In this document: positions 46,162 to 55,180 of the stretch, one piece after another
Numbering within the stretch: the first letter of the stretch is position 1
Layout: each line of letters begins with the position of its first letter
Origin: CAZMVY01 sp964617875
GTDB lineage: Bacteria; Planctomycetota; Phycisphaerae; UBA1845; PWPN01
Length of the DNA stretch: 64,000 nucleotides
Assembly: GCA_964617875.1 (NCBI GenBank)
Contig: CAZUAI010000010.1
Coordinates: forward strand, 1-64,000
Reading direction: 5' to 3'
Program-made: the position numbers and the translations under genes
The notes under the pieces: model-generated
Told to the model about the DNA's origin: nothing
Database searches by the model: none
What the model saw: only the letters and a program-made list of their open reading frames with translations

Positions 46162-49158
46162 TCACCGGCACGCCGGCGGATTGTTCGGGCCGTTGTAGCA
46201 GGCGTTGAAGGTGGTGAAGTCGGCCAGGTCCACGTCTCCGTCGCCGTCGAGGTCCGCATCCGCGCAGTCGGCGTTCGCCGGGGTCTGGTTCGGCCCGTTG
46301 AAACACGCCTGGAATCGCGAGAGGTCCGACAGGTCAACGTCGCCGTCCAGGTCGAGGTCTCCGGCACCGTGAACCGCCAGCGCGGCTTCGTCCGACATCG
46401 TGTCTCCGCCCGCGTTGCTCACCCGGCAGCGGTACATCCCCTCGTCGGCGCGTTCCGCGTCGGAGATCGTCAGCGACGACGTGCCGGCGCCCGAGACGCG
46501 GGCATCGTCCGTCAGGTCCGTCCCATCCCTCAGCCATCGGTACGTCAGCACGCCCTCGCCGGTGGCCGACACGGTGAATGCCGCCGCCGCGCCGCTCCGC
46601 ACGTGCGCCGGCTGCGGCTGCTGCGTGATCGCCGGCGGCGGCGGCAGGACGCTGATCAGCACCCACTTGACCGCGTCGGCACGGAACACCTCCGAGTCGG
46701 AGTAGTTTTCATTCGTCTGCGTGACGGTGTACGCCGTGTCCGCGGCCAGGCGGTACTGGCCCAGGAGGTTCCAGTTGTTGGCTCCGCCCGGGTTCGTGTT
46801 CCTGTCCTGGTCGAGCGCGACCGTCGCGGAGCCTCCGGCGTGCGTCACGATATGCTCCACATGCGAGCTGGCGTTCGACGACGCCGGCCACGTCGCGAAG
46901 ACCTGGTACATCCCCGTGATGGTCGGCGTGAAACCGTAGACGGCCTTGTTGATTCCGTACACGCTCCGGTTCATGTACGCCCATCGGCTCCCGATGCCTG
47001 CCGTCGTGCCCGCGGCCGTGCTTTTCGAGTTGCTGCTCGTCAGCGTGCCGATCTCCGAGTAGCTGTCGTGGTTCCGTCCGCCCTCGCGGCTTTCCACGAC
47101 GTGTTCCGGGCCGCTTCCCTCGAGCGCCAGGACGGCCTCGCCGGACGTCGCCGTGTCGCATCCGCCGGTGACGACACAGCGGTAGCTCGCCACGTCGTCC
47201 TCGTCCGCCGCCGAGACGGTCAGCGTCGCGGTCGTCGTGCCCGCATAGTGCCCGGCCTCGTCGAGGTTTACCGCGTTCTTCTGCCACTGGTACGTGAGCG
47301 GCGCGCGGCCGGTTGCCCCCACCGAAAACGTCGCCGTGCCGCCCGCCGGGACCATCTTCGGCTGGGGCTGCTGCGTGATGGTCGTTGTCCCGAGCGACAG
47401 CGCCGCCGTCCCGGAGGTCGTGCTCCCGCCCGCGTTGCGGACCACGCACCGGTAGGGCGCCGCGTCGCCCGCGTCGAAGTTTGACACCGCCAGCGTGCTC
47501 GTCGCGCATCCCGAATAGTGGCCCCCGTCGCTCATCGCGGCGCCGTTCTTCTCCCACGCGTAGAACAGCGTCCCTTCGCCGGTCGCCGTCACCGACAGGA
47601 AGGCCGTCGTGCCAGGGCACACGCCCTGCGACTGCGGGTGCTCCGTGATGGTGGGCGGCGGCGTGCCGTTGAACGCCAGGTCGTCGCGCACGACGTCGCC
47701 GGGCCGCACGATCACGTTCGTGTGCGACACCGGCGTGTACCCGGTCTTGCTCGCGGTGACCGGGTAGGGCGTGCCGGCCCCGGCGGCCGGCACCATGGTG
47801 GCCACGTAGTATCCGTTGCCGTCCGTCTTCACGGGGGAGGCCGATCCGACCTGTACGCTGGCGTCGTCAATCGGCAGCCCCGTGTATCCGTCGGTGACGC
47901 GTCCCCACAGCGTGCCTTCCGCGGCCGTCTCCGGCCGGCGCCAGGGCATCGCCGGCGTCGCGGCCGCCGTCGTGAAGAGGTTCGAGGCCACGTGGCCGTA
48001 CCAGCCCCAATCGTTCGTGCTCGGTGATTTCGTGGCGTAGTACGAGTACGTGCACAGGCCGTCCGCGCCGGCGTCGCGGGCGTATCGCATCTGGGCGATG
48101 CTGTTCGCGAACGTGTTGAGGTAGATCGCCGGCCCCACCACCATGTAACGCTGATAGCGCCAGCCCATCTCCCGCGCAACCCAGTTGCGGTACCACGTCG
48201 GGTAGACGGTCTCGTCGTAGTAGGTCATCGGGATTCCCATGTCGAGGAATCCCAGCCGCATCCATTCCTCCCAGTTCTGGAACCGTGCCCAGGCGCTGGA
48301 CGCGGAAAACGAGGCGGGCGCGTCGCCCCAGGTGATCAGCGCCGCCGAGTGCCGGAGCGGTTGCCGCGGGTTGCCCGCGACCGAGGCGATCTCCGCGCGG
48401 GTGCGGCGGACGAGTTCCGTGACCTCGCGCCGCCGGAAGTCGTCCCACGGCGTGTAGCCGGTGGCCGGCGGCGTGCCCGGATACCCCGAGATGCGTTTGA
48501 ACCGCGCCAAACCGGACCGGGCATAGGAAAGGCTGGACGGATAGCCCGCGTCGGTCTGGGTGTACCGGATGTAATCCCAGTGGATGCCGTCGATGGCGTA
48601 GTTCGTGACCAGCTCCCGGACGATGGAGACGAGGTACTCCTGCACGTCCGGCGAGCCCGGGTCGAGCACGTAATCGCTGCCGACCTTCGCCATCAGGCCC
48701 ATCGACCCCTGCGGCACCATGACGTATTCGGGATGGGCCGTCAGCGTGCTGTTGCCGTGCGGCGGCCAGGTCGAGCCGATGCGGTATGCCACCAGCCACG
48801 CGTGGACCTCCAGTCCGCTCGCGTGCGCCCGCTGCACGAGGTAGGCCAGCGGGTCGATGCCGCCGGAGATGTCCGGCGCCTTCGGCACGATGCTCGAGTT
48901 CCAGTAGGCCCCGTGCGAGTTGCCCAGGTCGTCCTGGCTCGCCATGACCTCCGCGACGATCGCGTTGTACCGGCCGGCGACCGCCCGCGAAACCATCGCG
49001 TCGATCTCGGAGGCGCTCTTGAACCCCTCGTGAAAGGCGTCGGCCCAGAACGCGCGGAACTCCGTCGTTTGCCCCTCGGCCGCACGAACCGCCCCGAGAG
49101 CCAGGATGCACCACGCGGCGCACGCCAGCCCCCGCGTCCTTCGGATCACGGTTTCCAC
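46162..49158 (-). CDS. secreted GHL10-type glycosidase with Ig-like, golvesin-like and dockerin-like domains
   Basis: The protein has 998 residues from a GTG after AAGGAGGA. A signal peptide (about 1-30) is followed by a GHL10/DUF187 TIM barrel (about 33-380): EFRAFWADAFHEGFKSASEI, YNAIVAEVMA, GLEVHAWLVAYRIGS, AIDGIHWDYIRY and GIPMTYYDE. Then come a carboxypeptidase-regulatory-like repeat (GRVTDGYTGLPIDDASVQVG), two Ig-like domains (SDGGHYSG, DEAGHYAG), a golvesin/xanthan-lyase-type domain (VVESREGGRNHDSYSEIGTL), another Ig-like domain and two dockerin-like repeats ending in NGPNNPPACR. GHL10 proteins act on polysaccharides. The multidomain tail suggests surface attachment. Confidence 0.8.
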   Translation of the reverse strand: METVIRRTRGLACAAWCILALGAVRAAEGQTTEFRAFWADAFHEGFKSASEIDAMVSRAVAGRYNAIVAEVMASQDDLGNSHGAYWNSSIVPKAPDISGGIDPLAYLVQRAHASGLEVHAWLVAYRIGSTWPPHGNSTLTAHPEYVMVPQGSMGLMAKVGSDYVLDPGSPDVQEYLVSIVRELVTNYAIDGIHWDYIRYTQTDAGYPSSLSYARSGLARFKRISGYPGTPPATGYTPWDDFRRREVTELVRRTRAEIASVAGNPRQPLRHSAALITWGDAPASFSASSAWARFQNWEEWMRLGFLDMGIPMTYYDETVYPTWYRNWVAREMGWRYQRYMVVGPAIYLNTFANSIAQMRYARDAGADGLCTYSYYATKSPSTNDWGWYGHVASNLFTTAAATPAMPWRRPETAAEGTLWGRVTDGYTGLPIDDASVQVGSASPVKTDGNGYYVATMVPAAGAGTPYPVTASKTGYTPVSHTNVIVRPGDVVRDDLAFNGTPPPTITEHPQSQGVCPGTTAFLSVTATGEGTLFYAWEKNGAAMSDGGHYSGCATSTLAVSNFDAGDAAPYRCVVRNAGGSTTSGTAALSLGTTTITQQPQPKMVPAGGTATFSVGATGRAPLTYQWQKNAVNLDEAGHYAGTTTATLTVSAADEDDVASYRCVVTGGCDTATSGEAVLALEGSGPEHVVESREGGRNHDSYSEIGTLTSSNSKSTAAGTTAGIGSRWAYMNRSVYGINKAVYGFTPTITGMYQVFATWPASSNASSHVEHIVTHAGGSATVALDQDRNTNPGGANNWNLLGQYRLAADTAYTVTQTNENYSDSEVFRADAVKWVLISVLPPPPAITQQPQPAHVRSGAAAAFTVSATGEGVLTYRWLRDGTDLTDDARVSGAGTSSLTISDAERADEGMYRCRVSNAGGDTMSDEAALAVHGAGDLDLDGDVDLSDLSRFQACFNGPNQTPANADCADADLDGDGDVDLADFTTFNACYNGPNNPPACR

Positions 49159-49277
49159 AGTCTCCTCCTTCGGCACCGGGGCGCCAACCAAGCGGACCAC
49201 GCGGCCCCGAGTCGGGATCGGGCCGCGTGGTCCGTTGCGCCCCTCCATGCCCGCCCGCGGCGAGCTGTCGGTCTACC

Positions 49278-52211
49278 CTACCGGCAGGCGGCCGCCCGGT
49301 TCGGCCCGTTGAAACAGGCCTGGAACCCGCTGAAGTCGCCCAGGTCCACGTCGCCGTCGCCGTCCGCGTCGACGCATGCGCACAACCGGGCGTCGCCCGA
49401 GGGCGACCAGGGCTGGTTCGGCCCGTTGAAACAGGCCTGGAACCCGCTGAAGTCGCCCAGGTCCACGTCGCCGTCGCCGTCGGCGTCCTGACGCGGCACG
49501 AAGCACCGCGGGAGCAGGCCCGGACTGCCGACGTCGCTGTCGAGGGGATCGCCCGTTGTCTCCGGCGTCGCGTATGCGCCGTCCGTACCGGCCGTTGACA
49601 GACGCCAGCTCGTGGCCTTGTCGTTCTCGATCGCGTCGATCTTGCCGCGGACCACGTAGATGCTTCCCTTGAAGTCGTAGACGGGCCACGGCCTGGCGCT
49701 CGAGAAATACACCTCGTCCAGCAGCTCCCAGTTGTCGTCGATGAGCTGCAGGCGGTCGCCCTCATTGGCCACCTTTTCCCACTGCGTGGCGGGGTGGAAG
49801 ATCACGTCGGCCGAAGCGAGCGGCGTCCACTCCGCGAGGAACGCGGCCGCCGTACGGGTGCCGTTGTCCCCCGACGTGATGACGCGCGTCGCCCCCCCGG
49901 GGATCGTGATGTTCAGGAACATGTTCCCGTCGGGCTCGCTGTTGTCGTCCGTCAGCACGTACAGGTTGATGTCGCCGGCCGTCGTGTTCGTGACTTCGTA
50001 CCACTGCCAGTCATTGCGTGCGTTGTTGGCGGGCCTGTACATGATTTCGGAGATGACCAGCCCGCCCTTCTGCACGACGAGCGTGACGGTCCCGTTCTGC
50101 CGCGACGCCTTCTCGCCGTCGTCGACCGAGTAGGTGAAGCTGTCCTCGTTCGGCGCCGAGGCCCCGCCCGGCCCGCTGCCGAAGACGCTCGTGTAGCCCG
50201 TGTTCGGCGTGTACTCGACCCGGTTGCCGTTGTTGACCAGCGTGTACGGTGCCGCCGAGATCACCGTTCCATTGCCCGGGTCTTTCAGCGTCCCGTTCAG
50301 GACCGCGAGCGACTGGATCGTGAAGGTCATCGGTCCGCCCGGTTCGCCGTCGTCGCACGCCGGGAGCGTGACGAGCGTTGTCGTGTTCTTCAGGACCCCG
50401 ACGCGCGTGCTGACCGCCGTGGGCGGCGTGTTGCCGCTCGGCGCCGTGACGCCCGCGAGGAATCCCGGCGAGCCGAAATCGTTCTTGTCGAAGAAGCCGC
50501 TGATGAGCGACGCATACGCGCCGCCGGCGCAATCGGCGGAGAGCTGCCAGTTCGTGCCCGTGTCGTTGGCCAGGGCGTCGTAGCATCCCTGCTGCAGGAA
50601 GATGCTCGAGAGATTGTTCGAGAGGGGCCACGGCCACGCGTTCAGGTAGCTGGCCCGGTCCTGCACGCGACCGCTCGCGTCCACGATACGCAGGTCTTCG
50701 CCGGGGCTCGACGGACTGTTCGCCAGGCCGCCCTTGACGATCTCTCCGCTGGCGGCGTCATTCGTGAGCGTCGGGATGATGATCTGGATGTTGTATCCGT
50801 CCCACGCGGCCCGGTACTGGACGGCATCCATGATCCGGGAGCTTCGGCCCGGCGGCACGATGACGGCGACCCCGTGCGCGGGGATCGTGGCGGCCGGCCA
50901 GTTGCCCGAGCGCCCGTCCTTGTCCGTCAGGTACCAGTTCGTGACATCCAGGGGCGAATCCGTCGTGTTGTAGACCTCGACCCACTCGTTCACCTTCGCC
51001 GTCGTCTCCGTCGAGGCCGGGTCGTACATGATTTCGGTGATGATGAGTTCACCGCACTGCGCCAGGAGCGTCACCGTCGCCGTGTTCGAGTCGAGGCTCA
51101 TGTCGTTGGCGTGGAACGTGAAGCTGTCGTTCCCGCACGGCCCGGTCTGGGTATAGAGCAACTGCGCCCGGTACTGGGTCGCGATCGTGTACGGCAGCTC
51201 ACCGGTCGTGATCACGTGATTGCCGTTCGCCACGTCGGCCAGCGTGCCGTTGGCCGGAAGCGTCTCGATGACGAAATTGTAGGTCCAGGGGACCGGCAGG
51301 TTGTCGTCGTACGCCGCCAGCGTGATCGGCGCGGGGACATTCCGTGCCGTCCACACCGACTGCGGCGCCACGATGGGCGCGTCGTTCCCCGCCGGCGAGA
51401 CCCCCTCGATCCGGCCGGGCGAGCCCGTATCGAGGCCCGTGAACCAGTTCACCGGGGCGTTGTTGCGGGCCCGCTTCTGACCCACCACCGAGCGCGACCA
51501 GTTGGCCCCGATATCGTTGTCCGTCGCGTTGAGCTTTGTCGAGTCGAGCACGATGCTCGGCCCGTCCGGATCGTCGGAGGGCCAGCCGCGCGTATCGTCG
51601 TCGATGTTGACCTTGTCAATCACCTGGTTTGTGCTGTCCACGAGCAACAGGACCTCGTTGTCCGGAATGGCCGTATTGCAGTAGGCCGCCCCGTACGGGC
51701 AGGGCGTGGCCCCGAACGGCGTGTTGTCGAGGTCGTTGTTGTCGTTGTCCTCGCGCGTCGGGCTGTTGGAGATGCCGTCACCGAAGATGCCCCCGCGCGT
51801 GCCGCACGCGTTGGGGCGCCCCCGCGAGCAGTCATTGGTCGTGGTCGGCTGAATCAGCTGCGAGGCGGGCGTTCCCCAGGCGGCCGTGAACTGCGCCTTC
51901 GTGAGCATGTTGCTGCTGTAGCCGGTCGGGATGATCACCGCGATCCCGTGTGCCGGCAGCGTGAAGGCCTCGAAATTTCCGCTTCGTCCGTCCTCGTCCG
52001 CCGTGTACCAGCCGGTCAGGTCGATCGGCTGATCCGTCGTGTTGTAGATCTCGACCCATTCGGTCAGCGGCGCGTTGCTCGCCACGTCCTCCGGCGAGTT
52101 CGGGTTGTACATGATCTCCGTGATGATCACATCGCCCGGGTTCGCCGCCCAGGCGGCCGCGCCCCCGCACAACACACAGGCAATCATGAGGCTCTGTCCG
52201 ATCCGACGCAT
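49278..52211 (-). CDS. secreted protein with three lamin-tail domains and dockerin-like repeats
   Basis: The protein has 977 residues, with an ATG after GGAGG. The signal peptide is IGQSLMIACVLCGGAAAWAA. Three lamin-tail (LTD) domains begin at about residues 28, 385 and 660, each marked by (V)IITEIMYNP- or VISEIMYRP-type starts and EWVEIYNTTDQP / EWVEVYNTTDSP / QWYEVTNTTAGD. Cadherin-like segments lie between (NGTLADVANGNHVITTGELP, VNNGNRVEYTPNTGYTSVFG). Two dockerin-like repeats close the protein (VDLGDFSGFQACFNGPNQ and a copy). LTDs in bacteria occur in extracellular proteins and may bind other proteins or DNA. No enzyme is visible, so it is probably a surface adhesin or scaffold. Confidence 0.78.
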   Translation of the reverse strand: MRRIGQSLMIACVLCGGAAAWAANPGDVIITEIMYNPNSPEDVASNAPLTEWVEIYNTTDQPIDLTGWYTADEDGRSGNFEAFTLPAHGIAVIIPTGYSSNMLTKAQFTAAWGTPASQLIQPTTTNDCSRGRPNACGTRGGIFGDGISNSPTREDNDNNDLDNTPFGATPCPYGAAYCNTAIPDNEVLLLVDSTNQVIDKVNIDDDTRGWPSDDPDGPSIVLDSTKLNATDNDIGANWSRSVVGQKRARNNAPVNWFTGLDTGSPGRIEGVSPAGNDAPIVAPQSVWTARNVPAPITLAAYDDNLPVPWTYNFVIETLPANGTLADVANGNHVITTGELPYTIATQYRAQLLYTQTGPCGNDSFTFHANDMSLDSNTATVTLLAQCGELIITEIMYDPASTETTAKVNEWVEVYNTTDSPLDVTNWYLTDKDGRSGNWPAATIPAHGVAVIVPPGRSSRIMDAVQYRAAWDGYNIQIIIPTLTNDAASGEIVKGGLANSPSSPGEDLRIVDASGRVQDRASYLNAWPWPLSNNLSSIFLQQGCYDALANDTGTNWQLSADCAGGAYASLISGFFDKNDFGSPGFLAGVTAPSGNTPPTAVSTRVGVLKNTTTLVTLPACDDGEPGGPMTFTIQSLAVLNGTLKDPGNGTVISAAPYTLVNNGNRVEYTPNTGYTSVFGSGPGGASAPNEDSFTYSVDDGEKASRQNGTVTLVVQKGGLVISEIMYRPANNARNDWQWYEVTNTTAGDINLYVLTDDNSEPDGNMFLNITIPGGATRVITSGDNGTRTAAAFLAEWTPLASADVIFHPATQWEKVANEGDRLQLIDDNWELLDEVYFSSARPWPVYDFKGSIYVVRGKIDAIENDKATSWRLSTAGTDGAYATPETTGDPLDSDVGSPGLLPRCFVPRQDADGDGDVDLGDFSGFQACFNGPNQPWSPSGDARLCACVDADGDGDVDLGDFSGFQACFNGPNRAAACR
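49298..49481 (-). repeat. tandem dockerin-like coding repeat (two identical 67-bp copies)
   Basis: Positions 49298-49364 and 49415-49481 are identical over 67 bp, 117 bp apart, in the 3' end of the lamin-tail gene. Perfect identity in coding DNA implies very recent duplication or gene conversion. Confidence 0.9.
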
Positions 52212-52392
52212 CTTTGGTTCCTCCAGTTTCTTGAGACTACGACCCACCAGCCACTACATGGGGCCCCGGCAAGGCACCGCGTCCCCGCGGCGGCGCCCCC
52301 GCTCTTCTCGCCCTGACGGCTCCCCCGTCTTCTCCCCCGGAAAATCCCGGCGTACCGGCCTGCCGGACATCGGCCGCCCGCGGGGGCTCCGT

Positions 52393-53412
52393 CTACCACC
52401 AGCCGATTCGTGTTCCCGGCACCCACTCCACGTGCGTGTCCGCGAAGATCGCGTTCGTTCCCCCGGCCCCTGCGACCCGGTGGCTCCCGACGTTGGCGCG
52501 GCCCACGCGGTTGTTCGGCTGGTCTCCCAGCATGTGCTCGCCCTGGGCGCAGAAGGCCACGGTCGCGGCGCTGAACGTGCCGATCGCCAGACGCCGCAGA
52601 TCGCCGGCCGTCCAGCGCCGGTACGCGCGCTTCGACGGATCGGTCGGCGACGAACCGACCGGATAGGTCTCCTCCAGCAAGGGGACGGGCCGCCCGTTTG
52701 CGAAGATCGCGTTCGGCGTCGGCTTGACCTTGTTCCACGTGAGGACGGTGTACTTGGGCACGCCGTTCTGAGCCGTGCCGGGGCCGGTCGGCCACGGCTT
52801 GCCCGAGAGCGGGGTGACCCCGCGGACCACGTTCTCCCACAGCCACGTCTGGATGCTCTCGGACCGCCCGTGCTTCTCGTAGAGGCGGAAGGGATTCGCG
52901 TCGCGAACCGACTCCGACGCCCGCCCGCCGCCCCGTTCAAACGGGCACGCGTAGTGCGCCGGCATGATCTTCGCCTCATAGTCGTTCTTCGTCGTTGTGT
53001 TCCACACGCCTTCCGGGTTGAACCGGCCCCCGTCTTTCTTCTCGAGGTTCGCCGTTCCCTTGTCGTACTTCCGAAGCGCAACCGACACCCAGCAGGCCCG
53101 CGCAGGCGGATTCGAGGCGTTCAGCACGCTCGCCGCGTAGTTGAACATCACCGGCACATATCCCTGCTCTTCGGTCTGATAGGTTGCGACCGCCGTCGCG
53201 ATCTGTTTGCAGTTCGCCTTGCAGCTGGTCACGAGTGCCTGCTCCCGTGCACGGCTCAACGAGGGGAGCAGCACGGCCATCAGCAGCGAGAGAATCGCCA
53301 CCACCACAAGAAGCTCGATCAGGGTGAAGGCCCGGCCCGGCGGTCTCCGGCATGTGCATCCCGCGCGGAGGCACCGGAAAGGGCTACGTGAGTCTTGAGG
53401 GTGGTTGATCAT
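52393..53412 (-). CDS. DUF1559-type pilin-like (prepilin N-methylation) protein
   Basis: The protein has 339 residues from the ATG at 53412 (GAGG with seven-base spacing). The prepilin signature starts at about residue 28: [20 protein letters not shown], with Glu at +5. The large globular part is Cys- and Trp-containing ([30 protein letters not shown]) and ends in [19 protein letters not shown], the H-x-G/FADTHVEW motif typical of these planctomycete proteins. They are abundant in planctomycetes and probably form surface or secretion pilus-like structures. The usual ATPase and peptidase partners are not adjacent. Confidence 0.85.
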   Translation of the reverse strand: MINHPQDSRSPFRCLRAGCTCRRPPGRAFTLIELLVVVAILSLLMAVLLPSLSRAREQALVTSCKANCKQIATAVATYQTEEQGYVPVMFNYAASVLNASNPPARACWVSVALRKYDKGTANLEKKDGGRFNPEGVWNTTTKNDYEAKIMPAHYACPFERGGGRASESVRDANPFRLYEKHGRSESIQTWLWENVVRGVTPLSGKPWPTGPGTAQNGVPKYTVLTWNKVKPTPNAIFANGRPVPLLEETYPVGSSPTDPSKRAYRRWTAGDLRRLAIGTFSAATVAFCAQGEHMLGDQPNNRVGRANVGSHRVAGAGGTNAIFADTHVEWVPGTRIGWW

Positions 53413-53461
53413 GTCTGAGCCTCGCGACGCAACAGGCGCCATTCCCCAAGCCGACGAGTCC

Positions 53462-53490
53462 ATCCTACAAGATCGGATCGCAGTTGTCAA
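53462..53490 (-). promoter_or_regulatory. promoter of the pilin-like gene
   Basis: On the minus strand a perfect TTGACA (53490-53485), a 17-bp spacer and TAGGAT (53467-53462). The leader to the ATG is about 43 nt. Confidence 0.65.
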
Positions 53491-53894
53491 TACATAAACC
53501 CATCTTTTGCGCATATTCAACGTCGCGCTTGCACTCAGAGAAGGCCCGTGACTCGTATCCGTCAACACAGGCATATCTATAACTACATTTCTTACAATAT
53601 CTTACAGTCAAACGGAATCCTGGCGGCGGGTTTTGATGCGCAGGCAACTATAGTGACATTCTCTGCGTTTGTCCCCTCGTTGATCTATCTGATGTCATGG
53701 AGGCTGATCAGGCCGCAGCGAGTCTCACGATTGGCCGCCGGCCCACGCCCTTGATTCCCGGCGCATGGCCGAATTTGATGTAATTATGGGTCGAAAACGC
53801 GAAACCGGCAGGATCCCGGACCGAGACTCCTTGTCGGGGGCGGGTCGCACACGACGGATGCCGGGGCCCCACAACAAGATTCTGCGTCAACGGG

Positions 53895-53923
53895 TTGAAT
53901 AACAACGGGCATGAGGGTACAAT
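53895..53923 (+). promoter_or_regulatory. promoter of the GntR/LacI-type regulator gene
   Basis: TTGAAT (53895-53900), a 17-bp spacer and TACAAT (53918-53923). The predicted leader to the GTG at 53993 is about 63 nt. Confidence 0.6.
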
Positions 53924-53992
53924 GAGATCGTCCTTGGGCTGACAATGTATGCGCAACTTGGGGCGCTCATAAGACCAGAGTGGGGAGTTGGC

Positions 53993-55159
53993 GTGGCAGA
54001 CACCTCGAAGGCAAAGCATCGTCATATTTACGAGCACATCCGGGACGCCATTACGTCGGGCGAGTATTCAGTTGGCCAGCGGGTGCCGTCGGAGGCCGCG
54101 CTGGGCGCCCGGTTCGACGCCTGCCGTCACACCGTCTCGCGCGCACTGCGGGAACTGGAGCGGCAGGGGCTGCTCGTTCGACGCCGCGGCGCCGGCTCCT
54201 TTGTCCGCGGGCGCCACTCCACCGAACGCAATCTCTTCGGGCTGATCATCCCCCTCGGCGAGCCGGGCAAGAGCATTTTCGGGGGTATGTGCGGCCAGAT
54301 GGCACGCATCGCCCAGGCCAACGGGTTTGCCCTGGTCTGGGGCGACCCCCTGTGTGCCGAGGCGGAGGTCCAGATCGAGCGGGCGGAACGGCTGTGCGAC
54401 CAGTACGTCAGCCGCAAGGTGGCCGGCGTGTTTTTCGCGCCGCTGGAGGTGCCCGCGCACAGGCTGTCCGCCAACGTGAGGATCGTCCGCCGTCTGCGCG
54501 ACGCGGGCATCGCCGTCGTCCTCGTCGATCGCGACATCTGCGACTACCCCGACCGGTCCGAGTTCGACCTTGTGGGCATCGACAACCGGCGGTCCGGCTA
54601 CGTCGTCACCCGGCACCTGATCGAACTGGGCTGTCGGCGGATCGTCTTCATCGCCGGGCCGATGACCGTCGCCACCGTCACCGCGCGCATCGCCGGATAC
54701 CAGGACGCCCTCCTTCGCCACGGGATCACGCCGGACCCGTCATGGGTTGACCACAGCAACGTCCACCACCGCGAGGAGTTCTGCGGTCGTCTCCGCGGCC
54801 TCAAGGCGGATGCCTACGTGTGCGTCAATGACTACACGGCGGCGCTCGTCATGCACCATCTCGCGGCGATGGGCATTCGCGTCCCGCAGGATGTGCGTCT
54901 CGTCGGGTTTGATGACGTGGAGCTGGCGAGGTTCCTGCCGGTCCCGCTGACCACGCTCCATCAACCGGCCGAGCAGATGGGCGACATTGCCATGAAGATG
55001 ATGCTGGAGCGGGTGGCCGATCCGGCCCTCGCGCCCCGGCACGTGATGTTGAGTTGTGAGTTGATTGTCCGCGAGTCCTGCGGCGCCGCCGCCGGAGGCA
55101 TCGCCGGGGCGGCGCCCCGGCAGGCCGCGGCAACGGTTTCGGGCGCCGCACCGGCCTGA
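53993..55159 (+). CDS. GntR-type regulator with LacI-like sugar-binding domain
   Basis: The protein has 388 residues from the GTG at 53993, which has GGGGAG upstream; an ATG 16 codons earlier lacks a ribosome site. The winged helix (residues about 8-75) reads YEHIRDAITSGEYSVGQRVP, then DACRHTVSRALRELERQGLL, the GntR signature. From about 80 on, a periplasmic-binding-protein-like domain follows: LFGLIIPLGEPGKSIFGGMC, DLVGIDNRRSGYVVTRHLIE, GCRRIVFIAGP, AYVCVNDYTAALVMHHLAAM and VGFDDVELARFLPVPLTTLH. This is the AraR/GntR-LacI hybrid class, which responds to a sugar. It may control the following GH84-like gene, encoded 22 bp downstream. Confidence 0.88.
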   Translation: MADTSKAKHRHIYEHIRDAITSGEYSVGQRVPSEAALGARFDACRHTVSRALRELERQGLLVRRRGAGSFVRGRHSTERNLFGLIIPLGEPGKSIFGGMCGQMARIAQANGFALVWGDPLCAEAEVQIERAERLCDQYVSRKVAGVFFAPLEVPAHRLSANVRIVRRLRDAGIAVVLVDRDICDYPDRSEFDLVGIDNRRSGYVVTRHLIELGCRRIVFIAGPMTVATVTARIAGYQDALLRHGITPDPSWVDHSNVHHREEFCGRLRGLKADAYVCVNDYTAALVMHHLAAMGIRVPQDVRLVGFDDVELARFLPVPLTTLHQPAEQMGDIAMKMMLERVADPALAPRHVMLSCELIVRESCGAAAGGIAGAAPRQAAATVSGAAPA

Positions 55160-55180
55160 CCGTCCCATGATGGCATCCTG

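Larger units (their letters stand above)
53413..53992. other. AT-rich divergent spacer between pilin-like and GntR genes
   Basis: This 580-bp spacer is much more AT-rich than its neighbours. It carries the two promoters annotated here. A 60-residue Cys-rich frame at 53465-53647 (minus strand) lies inside it and overlaps the -35/-10 region; I regard it as chance. Confidence 0.55.

Noticed and set aside
53465..53647. 60-residue Cys-rich frame in the AT-rich spacer
   Set aside because: It overlaps the TTGACA promoter of the pilin-like gene, has no ribosome site, and Cys codons arise by chance in this composition.
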